Origin: Ananas comosus
Taxonomy: Eukaryota > Streptophyta > Magnoliopsida > Poales > Bromeliaceae
Assembly (NCBI RefSeq): GCF_001540865.1
Contig: NC_033633.1
Span: forward strand, 1,633,130 to 1,697,129
Direction of reading: 5' to 3'
Length of the DNA: 64,000 bases
Shown: positions 23,405 through 34,699 of the stretch, piece by piece
How the letters are laid out: every line of letters starts with the position of its first letter
How positions within the stretch are numbered: the stretch's first letter is position 1
Translations under genes and position numbers: made by a program
Notes under the pieces: generated by a model
Database searches by the model: none
The model's input: only the letters and a program-made list of their open reading frames with translations
Told to the model about the DNA's origin: nothing

Positions 23405-26400
23405 ATGATGCCCCACGTTCAACGCGGCGATTTTGCGCGATTCCTCGGCGCTCCCCCTTCTCCTCCCACCACGCACCGCGCACCTCGAACCCTTCACTCC
23501 CCTCGTCGTTTCCCTCCGGCGAGGCCCCTCGCCGCCGCCGCCGCAGATCGCCGGAGCTCCGGGGACGATGGCTCCGAGACCCGCCGAGCCCTCTCCGGGA
23601 CGCGGCGCGAGATCATCCTCCTCCCCTCCTTGGCCATTGCCATCGGCTCCCTCCACTCCGCCGCCATGGCGGCGGCGGAGGAGAAACCCCCGTCCGCGCC
23701 TTCCCCCACCGCCGCCCCTTCTCCGAGCGCGGAGAAGGATAACGAGAAGGAGAAGGAGAAGAGGGAGGAGGAGGGGGAGATCCAATCTAGGGTTTACGAC
23801 GCGGCGGTGATCGGGGAGCCCGAGGCGGTGGGGAAGGACAAGAGGAGGGTGTGGGAGAAGCTGATGAGCGCGCGCGTGGTCTACTTGGGCGAGGCCGAGC
23901 TCGTCCCCGATCGAGACGATAGGGATTTGGAGCTGGAGATTGTGAAGAATCTCCGAAATCGCTGCTCGGAGCTGGAGCAGCAGCGATCGATCTCTCTCGC
24001 TCTCGAGGCCTTCCCCTGTAATCTTCAAGAACAGCTTGATCTATTCATCGATCGAAGGTCTTGTTTTCGATCTTTATTGCTTCTTAGAATTAAGCATATG
24101 GAACTTCTTTAGAGTTGGATTATTGCTTTTTAATAGCATATGCAATCTCTTTAGCTAGTAATGTATGTAGGCCCCCTCAATCCTATACCAATTACGAACA
24201 TTTAACAAAAACCGCAGTTCCATCCGGTGAATAAGTGTTCAAAACAGTTAAATTTGATAGGATCATCGTCCATCGGTCATAAAATAGTTGAAGAGTCTAT
24301 ATTTGAGATTTTAGCATCTCTTTCTGAAGCAAATATTTCCTTTTGCTTATTACGAAATAGATACTTGTGACAGAATTGATGGGGCGAGCTTAAGATCGTA
24401 CGCCTCTCACTGGCCGCCTCAGCATTGGCAAGAGTATGAACCTCTTTTGAACTACTGTCGCGATAACGGCATCAAGCTTGTTGCTTGTGGTACTCCGCTT
24501 GAGGTAATTGATATCTTAGTCCTTAATGTGCCTCAAAATTTTGCTTCATTTTATCGTTTATTCGGAATTTCATGAAGTATGTAATAAATGTAGTCCCTCC
24601 CTAGGTTTAACTGATTGCTGTCTCGAGGAGTTGTTTGTTTCGGTTCATCATTAGGCTATTAAAAAAATGAGGCTATTAAAAAAATGGAACTTCAGTGGAG
24701 ATTTTTGAGTGTTTTTTTTTTAGGTTCTAAGAACTGTTCAAGCTGGAGGGATTCGAGGCCTTTCTAAGTCGGAACGCAAGCTATATGCTCCACCAGCCGG
24801 TTCGGGCTTCATTTCCGGCTTCACATCTATGACCGGCAGGTCACTTATAGACAAGATCTCGTCAAATCACTCTCGTCCTTTTGGCCCTGGTTCCTACTTA
24901 TCTGCACAGGCAAGAGTCGTTGACGATTATACTATGTCCCAGAATATCATGCAAGCGATAATTGATGGAGGCTCTTCAGGTATGCTTGTAGTTGTGACTG
25001 GCGCGAGCCATGTCATTTGTGGTGCGAGAGGGGTCGGAATTCCAGCTAGAATATCAAAGAAATTGCAGAAGAAAAACCAAGTGGTTATATTACTAGATCC
25101 TGAGAGGCAAGAAATAAGGAGAGAAGGTGAAATCCCTGTTGCTGATTTCTTGTGGTATTCAGCTGCTAAGACTTGCAGTAGAAATTGCTTTGATCGGGCC
25201 GAGATTGCTCGGGTAATGAATGCAGCTGGTAGGAGGCGAGAAGCTCTTCCTCAGGTATTTGATTTCTTTTATTGCACATTTTATGTGCTCTTCGCGTTTG
25301 GTGGTATAATGAAATACTAGGTCTCCTTTGCTTATGTGTTTTTTTTTTTGTTGTTGTTATTTCTTTTAGGGGGTTATTATTTGCAAATATGAAATTGCAA
25401 GAATAAACAAAAGAAACTAAGTATAGCCGTGAGGAGGCCTTGAGAATTGGTTCTGAACTAATACATAAATCTGGTTAATTAAGTGAACAAATATCTTCTC
25501 TTCAAAACGAAATGATGACCTAATATGTGCTAGTGTTCGTGTGTTTCCTACTAAATAACTCTGGCTACTAAGCGGCAAAATCATTTTTCCTAGTTTGTTT
25601 TCTGATACGAATTTCTTGTTTGGAACCTTTGAACAGGATCTTCAGAAAGGATTGGATCTCGGTGTAGTATCACCTGAGATTTTGCAAAACTTTTTCGACC
25701 TTGAGAAATATCCTGTTGTTGCTGAACTCATTCACCGATTCCAAGTAAGTGTTTATTCCTATTGCATTTCACTTGTTAGTTATGAAGAGATTTTTGCTTA
25801 AGAGTTACCTTTTTGTAGGGTTTCCGCGAAAGACTATTGGCAGATCCGAAATTCCTACATAGATTAGCGATAGAAGAGGCTATATCGATAACGACAACAC
25901 TCTTAGCACAATATGAAAGACGAAAAGGGCGTTTCTTTGAAGAGATTGACTACGTTCTTACCGATACTATAAGAGGCTCTGTTGTCGATTTCTTCACTGT
26001 GTGGCTTCCTGCTCCAACTCTATCATTCCTGTCTTATGCTGATGATAGCTCTTTGGAAAACTTAGAATTGGTTAAAGGGCTTTTAGGATCCATTCCAGAC
26101 AATGCCTTCCAAAAAAGTGCTGTTGGAAAGGACTGGAGTGTGAATCAGAGGTTTGCATCGGTGCTAATTGGTGGCATGAAACTTGCTGGCGTTGGGTTTG
26201 TCTCTAGTATCGGAGCTGGAGTTGCTTCAGATGTCTTGTACGCAATTCGCCGAGCTTTAAGAACTTCATTCACTGTAAACGAAGGGCGTAAAAGATCTCC
26301 CATACTGAAATCAGCAGTTGTTTATGGGAGCTTTCTGGGAACATCGGCAAACCTACGATACCAGGTATCATTTTAAAACCTAGTGCAATTTACCTCAACA

Positions 26401-27237
26401 ACTGTGACTCTTTGGTATCAGCTATGAATTAGTTGCTGATGGATCTCTCTCTTTTCCTGCGGGTTATCAGTTGCCGGTTTTGCTTTGTTGATGCTTATCT
26501 TGTGATTGATATGGTGCAGATAATTGCTGGAATAGTGGAACATCGGCTTTCAGAGCATTTACTATCGTATTACAATCAGCCATTTCTTGCTAATATGTTG
26601 TCTTTTGTTGTTCGCACTATCAACTCATACTGGGGAACACAGGTTAGTCTTTAACTATTCTGCTTCTCAAGTTTACTTTTTTACTTGTATGTATACATTT
26701 TTGCTTGTAACAATTTTCAAATCATCGGCAAAGAGACCGGTTAAAATGAAAGAAACGAGACACCTGCAACTTCACCACCGAGTCTGTATGTTAAATCTCC
26801 CAGATTTGGTAATATGTACACAAACACACAATTAGAGGTCTCACTTGGTACCACTTCATTTTTTTTTTCTTGTTTTTAGAAACTCAAATTCTAATGGGCC
26901 GGCAGATGACTCCGCTTGTTTCAATTTATGCATCTATAAAGTTCGGTGGGGGGTTTGTTAGGCAACAAAAAAAATAATAATAAAAAAGATAAGCAGCATC
27001 AAATGATGCGTCTACATTTTCCTCTTCTTTTTTTTTTCTTTTAAAGTCTCATCTTTAATCTTCTACTATGACATGCAGCAATGGGTCGATCTTGCTCGAT
27101 TCACTGGATTGCAGCCACAGAAGAAAGAACAAAGTTCTGCTCAAATTTCCAATACACCTGAAATTCCGCTACTAGAGTGCAGCGCGACTTTAGACGAAAG
27201 CAATAATCAGTCAAGCGACGATGGCTCCAATTTATAG
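23405..27237 (+). CDS. RETICULATA-RELATED 5/6-like plastid protein
   Basis: RETICULATA-RELATED proteins act in the plastid envelope and affect leaf pigmentation and mesophyll development; Arabidopsis At2g40400 (RER5/BPG3) and At3g56140 (RER6) are the closest types I know. Seven exons join in frame: 23405-24057, 24374-24503, 24724-25254, 25637-25744, 25819-26364, 26520-26642 and 27079-27237 (749 aa). Residues 1 to about 95 are Ser/Arg/Ala-rich, as in a chloroplast transit peptide. Next is a ChaN/DUF399-like domain (about 140-400; [49 protein letters not shown]). The RETICULATA-like DUF3411 domain follows (about 475-695; [51 protein letters not shown]), with hydrophobic segments that may cross the envelope. 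The start may be at 23405 or the adjacent 23408. The acceptor of exon 2 at 24374 is required to avoid an in-frame TGA. The 3' flank is part of a large palindrome. Confidence 0.9.
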
Positions 27238-27275
27238 GGTAACCCACATTTCGATTAAAAAATCCTCACTAACAT

Positions 27276-29286
27276 AACCATATACATGCATTTTTTGAGA
27301 AGAACAAACAGATTGAAGGAGTAAGATTACTGTTGCATAGTTGAAACTCTGAACAATGAGATTGCGTGATTGGAGACTTCACCTGCCGTACAATGTAAAC
27401 GTTTTGGCAGCAGAAGCTCTCTCTCTCTCTCTCTTCCAAATATATGTATACGTTTGCTCTTTCCGAGCAATCAGATTTTCTTCAGTATATCATCCTTATT
27501 CTTTGTAGATGATACAGCATTTCTTGTAAAGGTGAAAAACATTTTTAAAGCTTTCGTTGTACTGAATATGTGAATTTACTTTTCTGGACGGAAATGCATG
27601 CATGCCAAAATAATAACAATAATAATAATAATAAATAAGTATTTATTTATTTTTCTGATTTTCTTTCGAGCTTATATTTCTTCTGTAGAACTCTTGTGCG
27701 TGTGCGTGCACACTGTGCTCAGACCTTGTATAAGAACTAAGAACTCTATCTTGTAATAGTTGTCTAACCTTTAAAATTTGGATTTTACTTTGTAACCTTA
27801 TAGTGTTTGAACCTAGGTACTTCAATTTAAGCTGTGGTTGTCAGTTGTGTATGGGATCTAGTGCCTATGGGCAAGATCTCAAAAACAAGGGTTTTTTTTG
27901 CAAATAGCCCACTGAGCAATTTTTATTTTAAAAATAGTCCTATCAAAATTAAAATTGCAAAAATGGTCCTGTTCCTGCCACGCAGGCGCCATGTCAGCGC
28001 CACGCGGGCAGGGCTGGAGCCAGGGTATTAAGTTGAACACGATGAATCATTCTTGTCTAAACACGGTGAATGATTCACCGTGTTTCTTACGTATTTTTTG
28101 TATATTGAAAAGTGGAATAAAGAGTAGGGATGTCAATAGGTATGGATACCTGAAATATTATCCGAATCCAAACCCGAATAAATTATATATATGCGTAATT
28201 TATTTTTTTTTATTTATACAATATATAAAATATTTAATAATTTTATTCTTTAGATCTTCATCCAACGGTATAGATTTTTAAAATTCTCTAGCGTTGGATG
28301 AAGATCTAAGGAATAAAAATTATTAAATATTTTATATATTGTATAAATAAACAAAAATAAATTATGTATATATATATAATTTATTCGGGTTTGGATTCGG
28401 ATAATATTTCAGGTATCCATACCTATTGACATCCCTACTCTTTATTCCACTTTTCAATATACAAAAAATACGTAAGAAACACGGTGAATCATTCACCGTG
28501 TTTAGACAAGAATGATTCATCGTGTTCAACTTAATACCCTGGCTCCAGCCCTGCCCGCGTGGCGCTGACATGGCGCCTGCGTGGCAGGAACAGGACCATT
28601 TTTGCAATTTTAATTTTGATAGGACTATTTTTAAAATAAAAATTGCTCAGTGGGCTATTTGCAAAAAAAACCCTTGTTTTTGAGATCTTGCCCATAGGCA
28701 CTAGATCCCATACACAACTGACAACCACAGCTTAAATTGAAGTACCTAGGTTCAAACACTATAAGGTTACAAAGTAAAATCCAAATTTTAAAGGTTAGAC
28801 AACTATTACAAGATAGAGTTCTTAGTTCTTATACAAGGTCTGAGCACAGTGTGCACGCACACGCACAAGAGTTCTACAGAAGAAATATAAGCTCGAAAGA
28901 AAATCAGAAAAATAAATAAATACTTATTTATTATTATTATTATTGTTATTATTTTGGCATGCATGCATTTCCGTCCAGAAAAGTAAATTCACATATTCAG
29001 TACAACGAAAGCTTTAAAAATGTTTTTCACCTTTACAAGAAATGCTGTATCATCTACAAAGAATAAGGATGATATACTGAAGAAAATCTGATTGCTCGGA
29101 AAGAGCAAACGTATACATATATTTGGAAGAGAGAGAGAGAGAGAGCTTCTGCTGCCAAAACGTTTACATTGTACGGCAGGTGAAGTCTCCAATCACGCAA
29201 TCTCATTGTTCAGAGTTTCAACTATGCAACAGTAATCTTACTCCTTCAATCTGTTTGTTCTTCTCAAAAAATGCATGTATATGGTT
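27276..29286. repeat. Near-perfect 2-kb palindrome, about 1-kb arms
   Basis: The left arm (from 27276) is repeated as its exact reverse complement up to 29286, with mirror axis near 28281. Outer parts of the arms look identical base for base; for example the reading frames at 27370-27573 and 28989-29192 are the same on opposite strands. Small differences appear only in the innermost 100-150 bp (for example atatatgcgtaattt versus atatatatacataattt). The left arm is the expected 3' UTR/downstream of the RER5-like gene. The right arm ends at an N (29287) followed by a poly-T run. The central part (about 27888-28674) resembles a foldback MITE. Confidence 0.9.
27888..28674. mobile_element. Possible foldback MITE at the centre of the palindrome
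   Basis: Ends like agggttttttttgcaaatag and its complement enclose long inverted arms with a short loop near 28268-28291. The terminal motif and the CACGGTGAATCATTC-type inner repeats look like a Mutator-type foldback element. The ends are uncertain because the mirror symmetry continues beyond them, so no target duplication can be read. Confidence 0.35.
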
Positions 29287-29311
29287 NTTTTTTTTTTTTT
29301 TTTTTTTTTTG
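29287..29311. other. N followed by poly-T run
   Basis: One N and then about 24 T bases lie exactly at the outer edge of the palindrome's right arm. This is a likely weak point of the assembly. Confidence 0.85.
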
Positions 29312-31294
29312 AGAAAGGAAACGAGAAACGTTAGAATCATATACACTAGGGGAGCTCTTCTTCATTGGCTCTCCGTATGCTCTACTGAATCCAACAAATA
29401 AGAGTCTACATGTACATAACGCAATTTAAAAAGAAGGATTGTCATGCACTAAACACATCCACTTCCCTCTTAAGTGTACAAATCTTCTATGTCTACTTGC
29501 ACACAGTATTAAACAACCGAGTTCGACTCATTTATCAAAAATGCGCCGTGTAACGGCGGCGCCTCAGATATAATGATTAACAATTACCGATCGCAGGCCC
29601 ACCCGCTGCTTCAGGTACGGCTATCTTCTAAACGGTGCATGGTTCAGTCCAAGTGGTTCCTGTCAAGAGTTGGGCTCTAAGTTCGAGTACCGGCATGAAC
29701 TCATACCTAGGTTGGTCAAGAAGATAAAACTTTTTTCCCAGATTTCAAATTTGTAAATTAGTATATTTTTATAAGTTTCAATCACAGAAATCAGCAATCT
29801 CTATTTTTAAAGCCTCTACAGAGTTGCTTGAGAATGGTACAAGCGTCAATTGCGGCTGAATAACTAGATTACCTGCCAATTTGCCGTGAACCTTTTCATC
29901 ACAAGCCCGTCAATTTGCCGGACTTTGTATGTTGCCGCCAAAATTTTGCATTACATTTTTTGCGAGTTTATGTAGAGTTAACAACTACTCATAAAATTTT
30001 TTCACTTTGCAGCCTTCTCATTTTCGAGTCGCGCTCCAGTAGAATTCTTCTTGCAGAAAAGAATGAAGACCTAGAATGACAAGATGTATGTTAGCTTGCT
30101 AAAATGTGCCGAATATTGAGCATTAACCTCGAAGCAGAACATGGAAAACGCGAATAGGTATCGACAACCCACCACGCTGAATGTATAACCGCTAGTATCA
30201 TAAACCATCACCAAATTGCTTTACGTCTGTACGGTGACTCCACAATCCTTAAACTCAATAAGAGATAGTCCCTGAATATACTTCACGATGAGAAACAACC
30301 CTAGATCTTTAAATAGGAAAATTCATTCTCCCGTTAATTCAAAGTACGCCAGGCTTGCTTTGGTGAAACCTGTCATAAGAGGCCTTATCAGCAAGTTGCT
30401 TAATAAAACTATACCCAAAACAGAATAGAACAAACTTCCTTACTACAGTCAACCTTGTATGAATTCTAATATGTGAGGTTACAAAGAACAACAACTACAA
30501 AGCCCTTGATCCCAACAATTGGCATTTGTCTATAGAAGTCCTATTTTCTTTTTAGCTCTATTTTTGACTAACATTGTCTGTTAAACCAAATTTAATCACG
30601 TAATTTTCCCTACTCAAACTTTCTGGTCTGTCTTTCCCTCTCAAGGTGTCATCTATTTAGTAAAATCACCCTTATCCGTTCCACATGTCCAAACTATCCC
30701 AATTGGTTTTCAAGTCGCTTGCACTCTTTGAGAGATATATCTAACTTCTATAACTACTTTTACACACTAATATTTCTTAACGTACCAGCAATTTCAAAGA
30801 TTCACCTCAATATTATTATAGAGGCTATATATAATATCATCTCCTAGTCACCCAACATTTTGACATATAAAGCATTACTTGTCTAGTTTTTTCATGGTCC
30901 TTCAGTAATACTCGTTTTAGATATTTACTGTCCGTTAACTATGATTCTTCTTCCATGACGATGTGAACCTACATTAATTACCAAGAAAAGGCCATCATAT
31001 TCTTAAATGACACAATTGATTGCCATCCTAATAAAGGATCTTGTTAATTCAAATGTGTACGAGATGCCATAGCTGATAGATAATTGAAAATGTTGTGTTA
31101 CAGATCTCAGAAAGAATTGAAGTGATCTATCTATCATTATATCTAGGGTATGCATAAGATTGAAACGCAATACCACAAAGGTACGTAAGAAATGCAAACA
31201 ATAAAATATCGCTGCATTCTGCTTATGAACTATTATTGCATATTTGCAAACAAAACAAATATGAGAGCAAGAACAGAAATAAGTGAATTGAGAC
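29312..31294. other. Intergenic region
   Basis: No coding gene can be supported. A weak tRNA/SINE-like stretch (about 29625-29730, with agttcgagtaccggc followed by a T-rich end) is present. The minus-strand part near 30340-31294 could belong to a long spliced 3' UTR of the PPR gene. Confidence 0.35.
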
Positions 31295-31400
31295 CTTGTG
31301 AACTTCTCCGTAAGCTTGTTAGAAAGGTCTCCAGCACGATTAGCATGTAATCCTGTTTGTCTGCACTACTGTTGCCTTTCACGATTGCGTAGTTGCCTGC
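31295..31400 (-). other. Possible non-coding or 3'-UTR exon downstream of the PPR gene
   Basis: On the minus strand a good acceptor (TTATCTGCAG) precedes 31400 and a donor (ACAAG|GTCTC) follows 31295. The 106 bp between have balanced composition and an open frame (GNYAIVKGNSSADKQDYM). No protein family is recognised. The location after the PPR stop suggests a spliced 3' UTR or a small separate transcript. Confidence 0.3.
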
Positions 31401-31767
31401 CTGCAGATAAATAACCACAATAAATTTCGAGCACAAGATGAAAATGGATTACATATCATACATGATCAGTTGCATGGGATCAACACGATATAAAAGCTAC
31501 AAATAAACACAATAAAAAATTAAGCATAATACGAACCTATGAGCATGCCACCAGAGTGGACCCGGAGAGCAACTCATTCCAAAATAGGTCCACCAAAAAT
31601 GAAGTAATCATTGTGGCTCAGTTAGGCATGACTATGCATCAATGTAGCAATCGCATTGATTTGGAGATGTTTTGTAAAGCGAGAAATTGAAGGAGATGCT
31701 CCTAACTCCTTTTGAATCTTGCTTCTACAGGTTTAAAAGATTATCTTTCTAAATCCAGGTTGAGTTT

Positions 31768-34182
31768 CTATGAGCCAAATCCATGCTTAACAATTCCTCC
31801 TTCAGTAGAAGAAGCAACTTCCTTTTGACGCCAATCTCTAGTTACTCCGTGAACTAATATTGTATGAGAAACTTCATCCAACTTCAAACCTCTTTGAGAC
31901 ATCTGATCGGCTATACTAAAGGTCTCCTCCATTCTGCCATCTTTACAAAGCCCTGACATTAATGTGTTGTAAGTGACAGCATCTGGAACAATTCCTCTGT
32001 CCACCATTTCATTTAGAAGTTTAGATGCTTCTTCATTATTGCTCATTTTGCAGTATCCCTGCATCAGGGCAGTGTATGTAAGCTTATTCGGAGCAATACC
32101 ACTAGCACACATTTCATCAAAAAGTTTCGTTGCTTCATTCATTTGACCTATTTTACAATACCCACTGATTACAGTTGTATAGCTTATTACATCGAGTTTC
32201 AAACCATTTTTCATCATCTGTCCAAGAATAGTCTTAGCCTCTTCTACACGACCAGCATTGCACAAACCATGCATAAGGGTACAGTAGGTCACCGTAGTAG
32301 GAAGAATACCTCTCCTCTTCATATCATCTAAAAGATTTCTGGCTTCAGAAATTTGATCGTCCCTGCAGTAACCACCAATGAGCGAATTGAAAATAATGAC
32401 ATTTGGCTGTAAATCCCAATCTATCAACTGGTTGAAGTAGAACTTTGCTTTACGAACATCCTTTATTTTGCAAAACCCATCTATTATTGAACTAAATGTG
32501 AAGAGGTCTGGAACCAAACCCTCATTCCTAATCTCATCTAAAAGCTGAATGGCCTCTTCCATTCTACTCAATTTGGAAAAGCCATGTACTAATGTATTGT
32601 AGGTGAAAATATCTGGCTTAATTCCTCTTTTCACCATGTCATCTCGAAGCTTTAGTCCTTCATCCATTTTTCCATCTTTGCAGCATCCTTCTATCAATGT
32701 ATTGTATGTTACTCTATCCAATACCAATCCCTTCCCAAGCATAGCATTGAGAAGGCCGATTGCCTCTTTGATATTTCCTGAATCACAAAGCCCATGAATC
32801 AAAGCATTCGAACCTACTATGCTCACGCCAAAACCTTTCTCCATCAACTTAAACCATAACTCTGCCGCCTCTCGAATCTTCCCTTTCTTGCAGAGCTCTT
32901 TAATAAACGTTGTCATAAGAGAATCATTTGGTCTTAAATTCCTCAGCAGCATCTCCCTAAAGAGTCTTGCAGCAGAATCCAATCTAGAAGCCTTTGTAAC
33001 AAGCCAGAAAATTATAGTGTTAAAAAGACCAACATGTATCTCCATCCTGTTCGACAACATTTCATCAAAATAATATTCTGCTTGCTCCATCTCTCCTGCC
33101 TTACACAACCCTTTCGCGAGCGAGTTGTACGTGACTGAGTTCGGCTCCATACCTTTAGAAACCATCTCATCTAGCAACTTAAGAGCCTCTGCGCACTGAT
33201 ACATCTTACAATGCCAATCAATGAGAGTGTTGTAGATAACCTCATTCGGCTCCATACCCATACCCACCATCTCCTTCAGAACGGAACCTACATCACTAAT
33301 TTGATTCAATTTAACCAACCCATTGATCAGGATGCCGAACGTAACAACACTCGGCTCCACCGAGCTCTTAATCATCTTCTCTTTGAACTGAAATGCCTCA
33401 TCCAAAAAACCTTTCTTGCAGAGCCCATCAATGAGTGCATTGTAGGCGACGACAGAGGGGAGAACTCCCAACCTCTCCATCTCCGAAAACAACCTCTTTG
33501 CCTCATCAATTTCGCTATTTTTGCAATTTACAACAATCAGAGGAGTGTAGGAGTAAACATCGGGAGCTACAAACCTCTGCATTCCATCGAACACTTGGCG
33601 GGCATTTGCAAGATCGTTGCTCCTCGCGAGCGAGGACAATAGAATGTTACACACTTTGAGACTAGGGCAAAGCCCGCGATCGGCTAATATAGAGAGGGCC
33701 TCCACAGCGAGCCCTTGGCCGTACGACCTAAACTGCGTGCAACAAACGTGGACCAAGGCGTCGATCGAAGCCGCGAAGGGTGCGTCCTGGGGGGGGACGG
33801 TATCGGCGATGGCCCGAACCAGCTCGGTGAAACGCCGCGAGGGGTCGTCGTTCCCGTCGAGGAGGAGGAGGGGGGCACCATTGACGGGGTCGAGGAGGCG
33901 GGCGAGGAGGAGGCGCGCGGGGGCGGCCGGGGCGCGGGGATCGGATCGGAGGAGGGAGTCGAGGAGGAGGGCGTAGGAGCGCGGGGTGAAGCGGAAGCCG
34001 AGGCGATCGGCGGCGAAGGAGAAGAGGCGGAGCGCGGGCTTGGGGCGGAGCGCGGGGCGGAGCTCGAGGAGGAGCGCCTCGAGGCGCCGCGGGGGCAGCC
34101 GCGAGAGCGTGGCGCGGCACAGGGCGGGGTCGAGGTCGCGCCGGGAGAGGAGAAAGTGCGAAGGGCGGAGGAGGGAGATCAT
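31768..34182 (-). CDS. P-class pentatricopeptide repeat protein
   Basis: P-class PPR proteins bind specific organellar RNAs and aid their processing, stability, splicing or translation. This single-exon frame encodes 804 aa. The N-terminus (MISLLRPSHFLLSRRDLDPA) is hydrophobic and Arg/Leu-rich with no early acidic residues, so it is a likely mitochondrial or plastid presequence. From about residue 178 to the end run about 17-18 tandem 35-residue PPR motifs of the form V-T-Y-N-x-L-I-x-G-L-C-K. They contain no E, DYW or SMR domain. The last motif is degenerate (from EVSHTILVHGV). The closest Arabidopsis match I recall is At4g19440. The first quarter of the gene is strongly GC-rich, giving long shadow frames on the opposite strand. 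The gene appears intact. Confidence 0.88.
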   Translation of the reverse strand: MISLLRPSHFLLSRRDLDPALCRATLSRLPPRRLEALLLELRPALRPKPALRLFSFAADRLGFRFTPRSYALLLDSLLRSDPRAPAAPARLLLARLLDPVNGAPLLLLDGNDDPSRRFTELVRAIADTVPPQDAPFAASIDALVHVCCTQFRSYGQGLAVEALSILADRGLCPSLKVCNILLSSLARSNDLANARQVFDGMQRFVAPDVYSYTPLIVVNCKNSEIDEAKRLFSEMERLGVLPSVVAYNALIDGLCKKGFLDEAFQFKEKMIKSSVEPSVVTFGILINGLVKLNQISDVGSVLKEMVGMGMEPNEVIYNTLIDWHCKMYQCAEALKLLDEMVSKGMEPNSVTYNSLAKGLCKAGEMEQAEYYFDEMLSNRMEIHVGLFNTIIFWLVTKASRLDSAARLFREMLLRNLRPNDSLMTTFIKELCKKGKIREAAELWFKLMEKGFGVSIVGSNALIHGLCDSGNIKEAIGLLNAMLGKGLVLDRVTYNTLIEGCCKDGKMDEGLKLRDDMVKRGIKPDIFTYNTLVHGFSKLSRMEEAIQLLDEIRNEGLVPDLFTFSSIIDGFCKIKDVRKAKFYFNQLIDWDLQPNVIIFNSLIGGYCRDDQISEARNLLDDMKRRGILPTTVTYCTLMHGLCNAGRVEEAKTILGQMMKNGLKLDVISYTTVISGYCKIGQMNEATKLFDEMCASGIAPNKLTYTALMQGYCKMSNNEEASKLLNEMVDRGIVPDAVTYNTLMSGLCKDGRMEETFSIADQMSQRGLKLDEVSHTILVHGVTRDWRQKEVASSTEGGIVKHGFGS

Positions 34183-34699
34183 GAGAGGGAATGGACAGTT
34201 GAGATTTGATCCGGTGGTTTGGTTGTGTGTGCGGATACAGGGTCTGATGCGTCAGCTTGACCGGGTGTGTGCGGTTCGGGAGGAGGAAGGACGTGGAGGG
34301 CCGAAGAGTTTCAATTTAAAAAGAGTTCGTTTAAAAGTTTGTACTGTGGAAAGTAAGTTTTTTTAAAATTTCAATTTTTAAAAAAATTCTAATTTTAATA
34401 CTAACTGTACTGTACTTAACAAAGTTGGGTAGAGACTTCATTGTTGGCTTGCTACCCAATATTCAAATTTTCAAAATCTATTTATTATACTTTTAGCTAA
34501 ATTTATTTAAAAAAACAAACAAACAATGCGAAAAATTGGTGCGCTGTGGGCGTTCTCAGATTGCAACAAGAGGTGCATTACCAAATTCAATACTTCATTT
34601 CAGGAAAAACAAAAAAAAGAAAAAAAGAGAAAAAGAAAAGAAAAGAAAAATTCTTCCTAGAAATTAATTAAGAAGCAATTAAGCTAGAGCTAGATCTCT
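34183..34699. other. PPR promoter and CHX 3' region
   Basis: Both neighbouring genes read leftward, so this 517-bp interval holds the PPR promoter and the CHX 3' UTR. An A-rich tract lies at 34603-34650. No other feature is seen. Confidence 0.5.

Noticed and set aside
29625..29730. tRNA gene candidate (agttcgagtaccggc B-box-like)
   Set aside because: No cloverleaf can be formed with proper acceptor stem pairing that I can see; at best a decayed SINE.
33715..34209. Open frames opposite the 5' part of the PPR gene
   Set aside because: They are Glu/Gly/Arg-rich shadows of the GC-rich PPR N-terminus with no domain.
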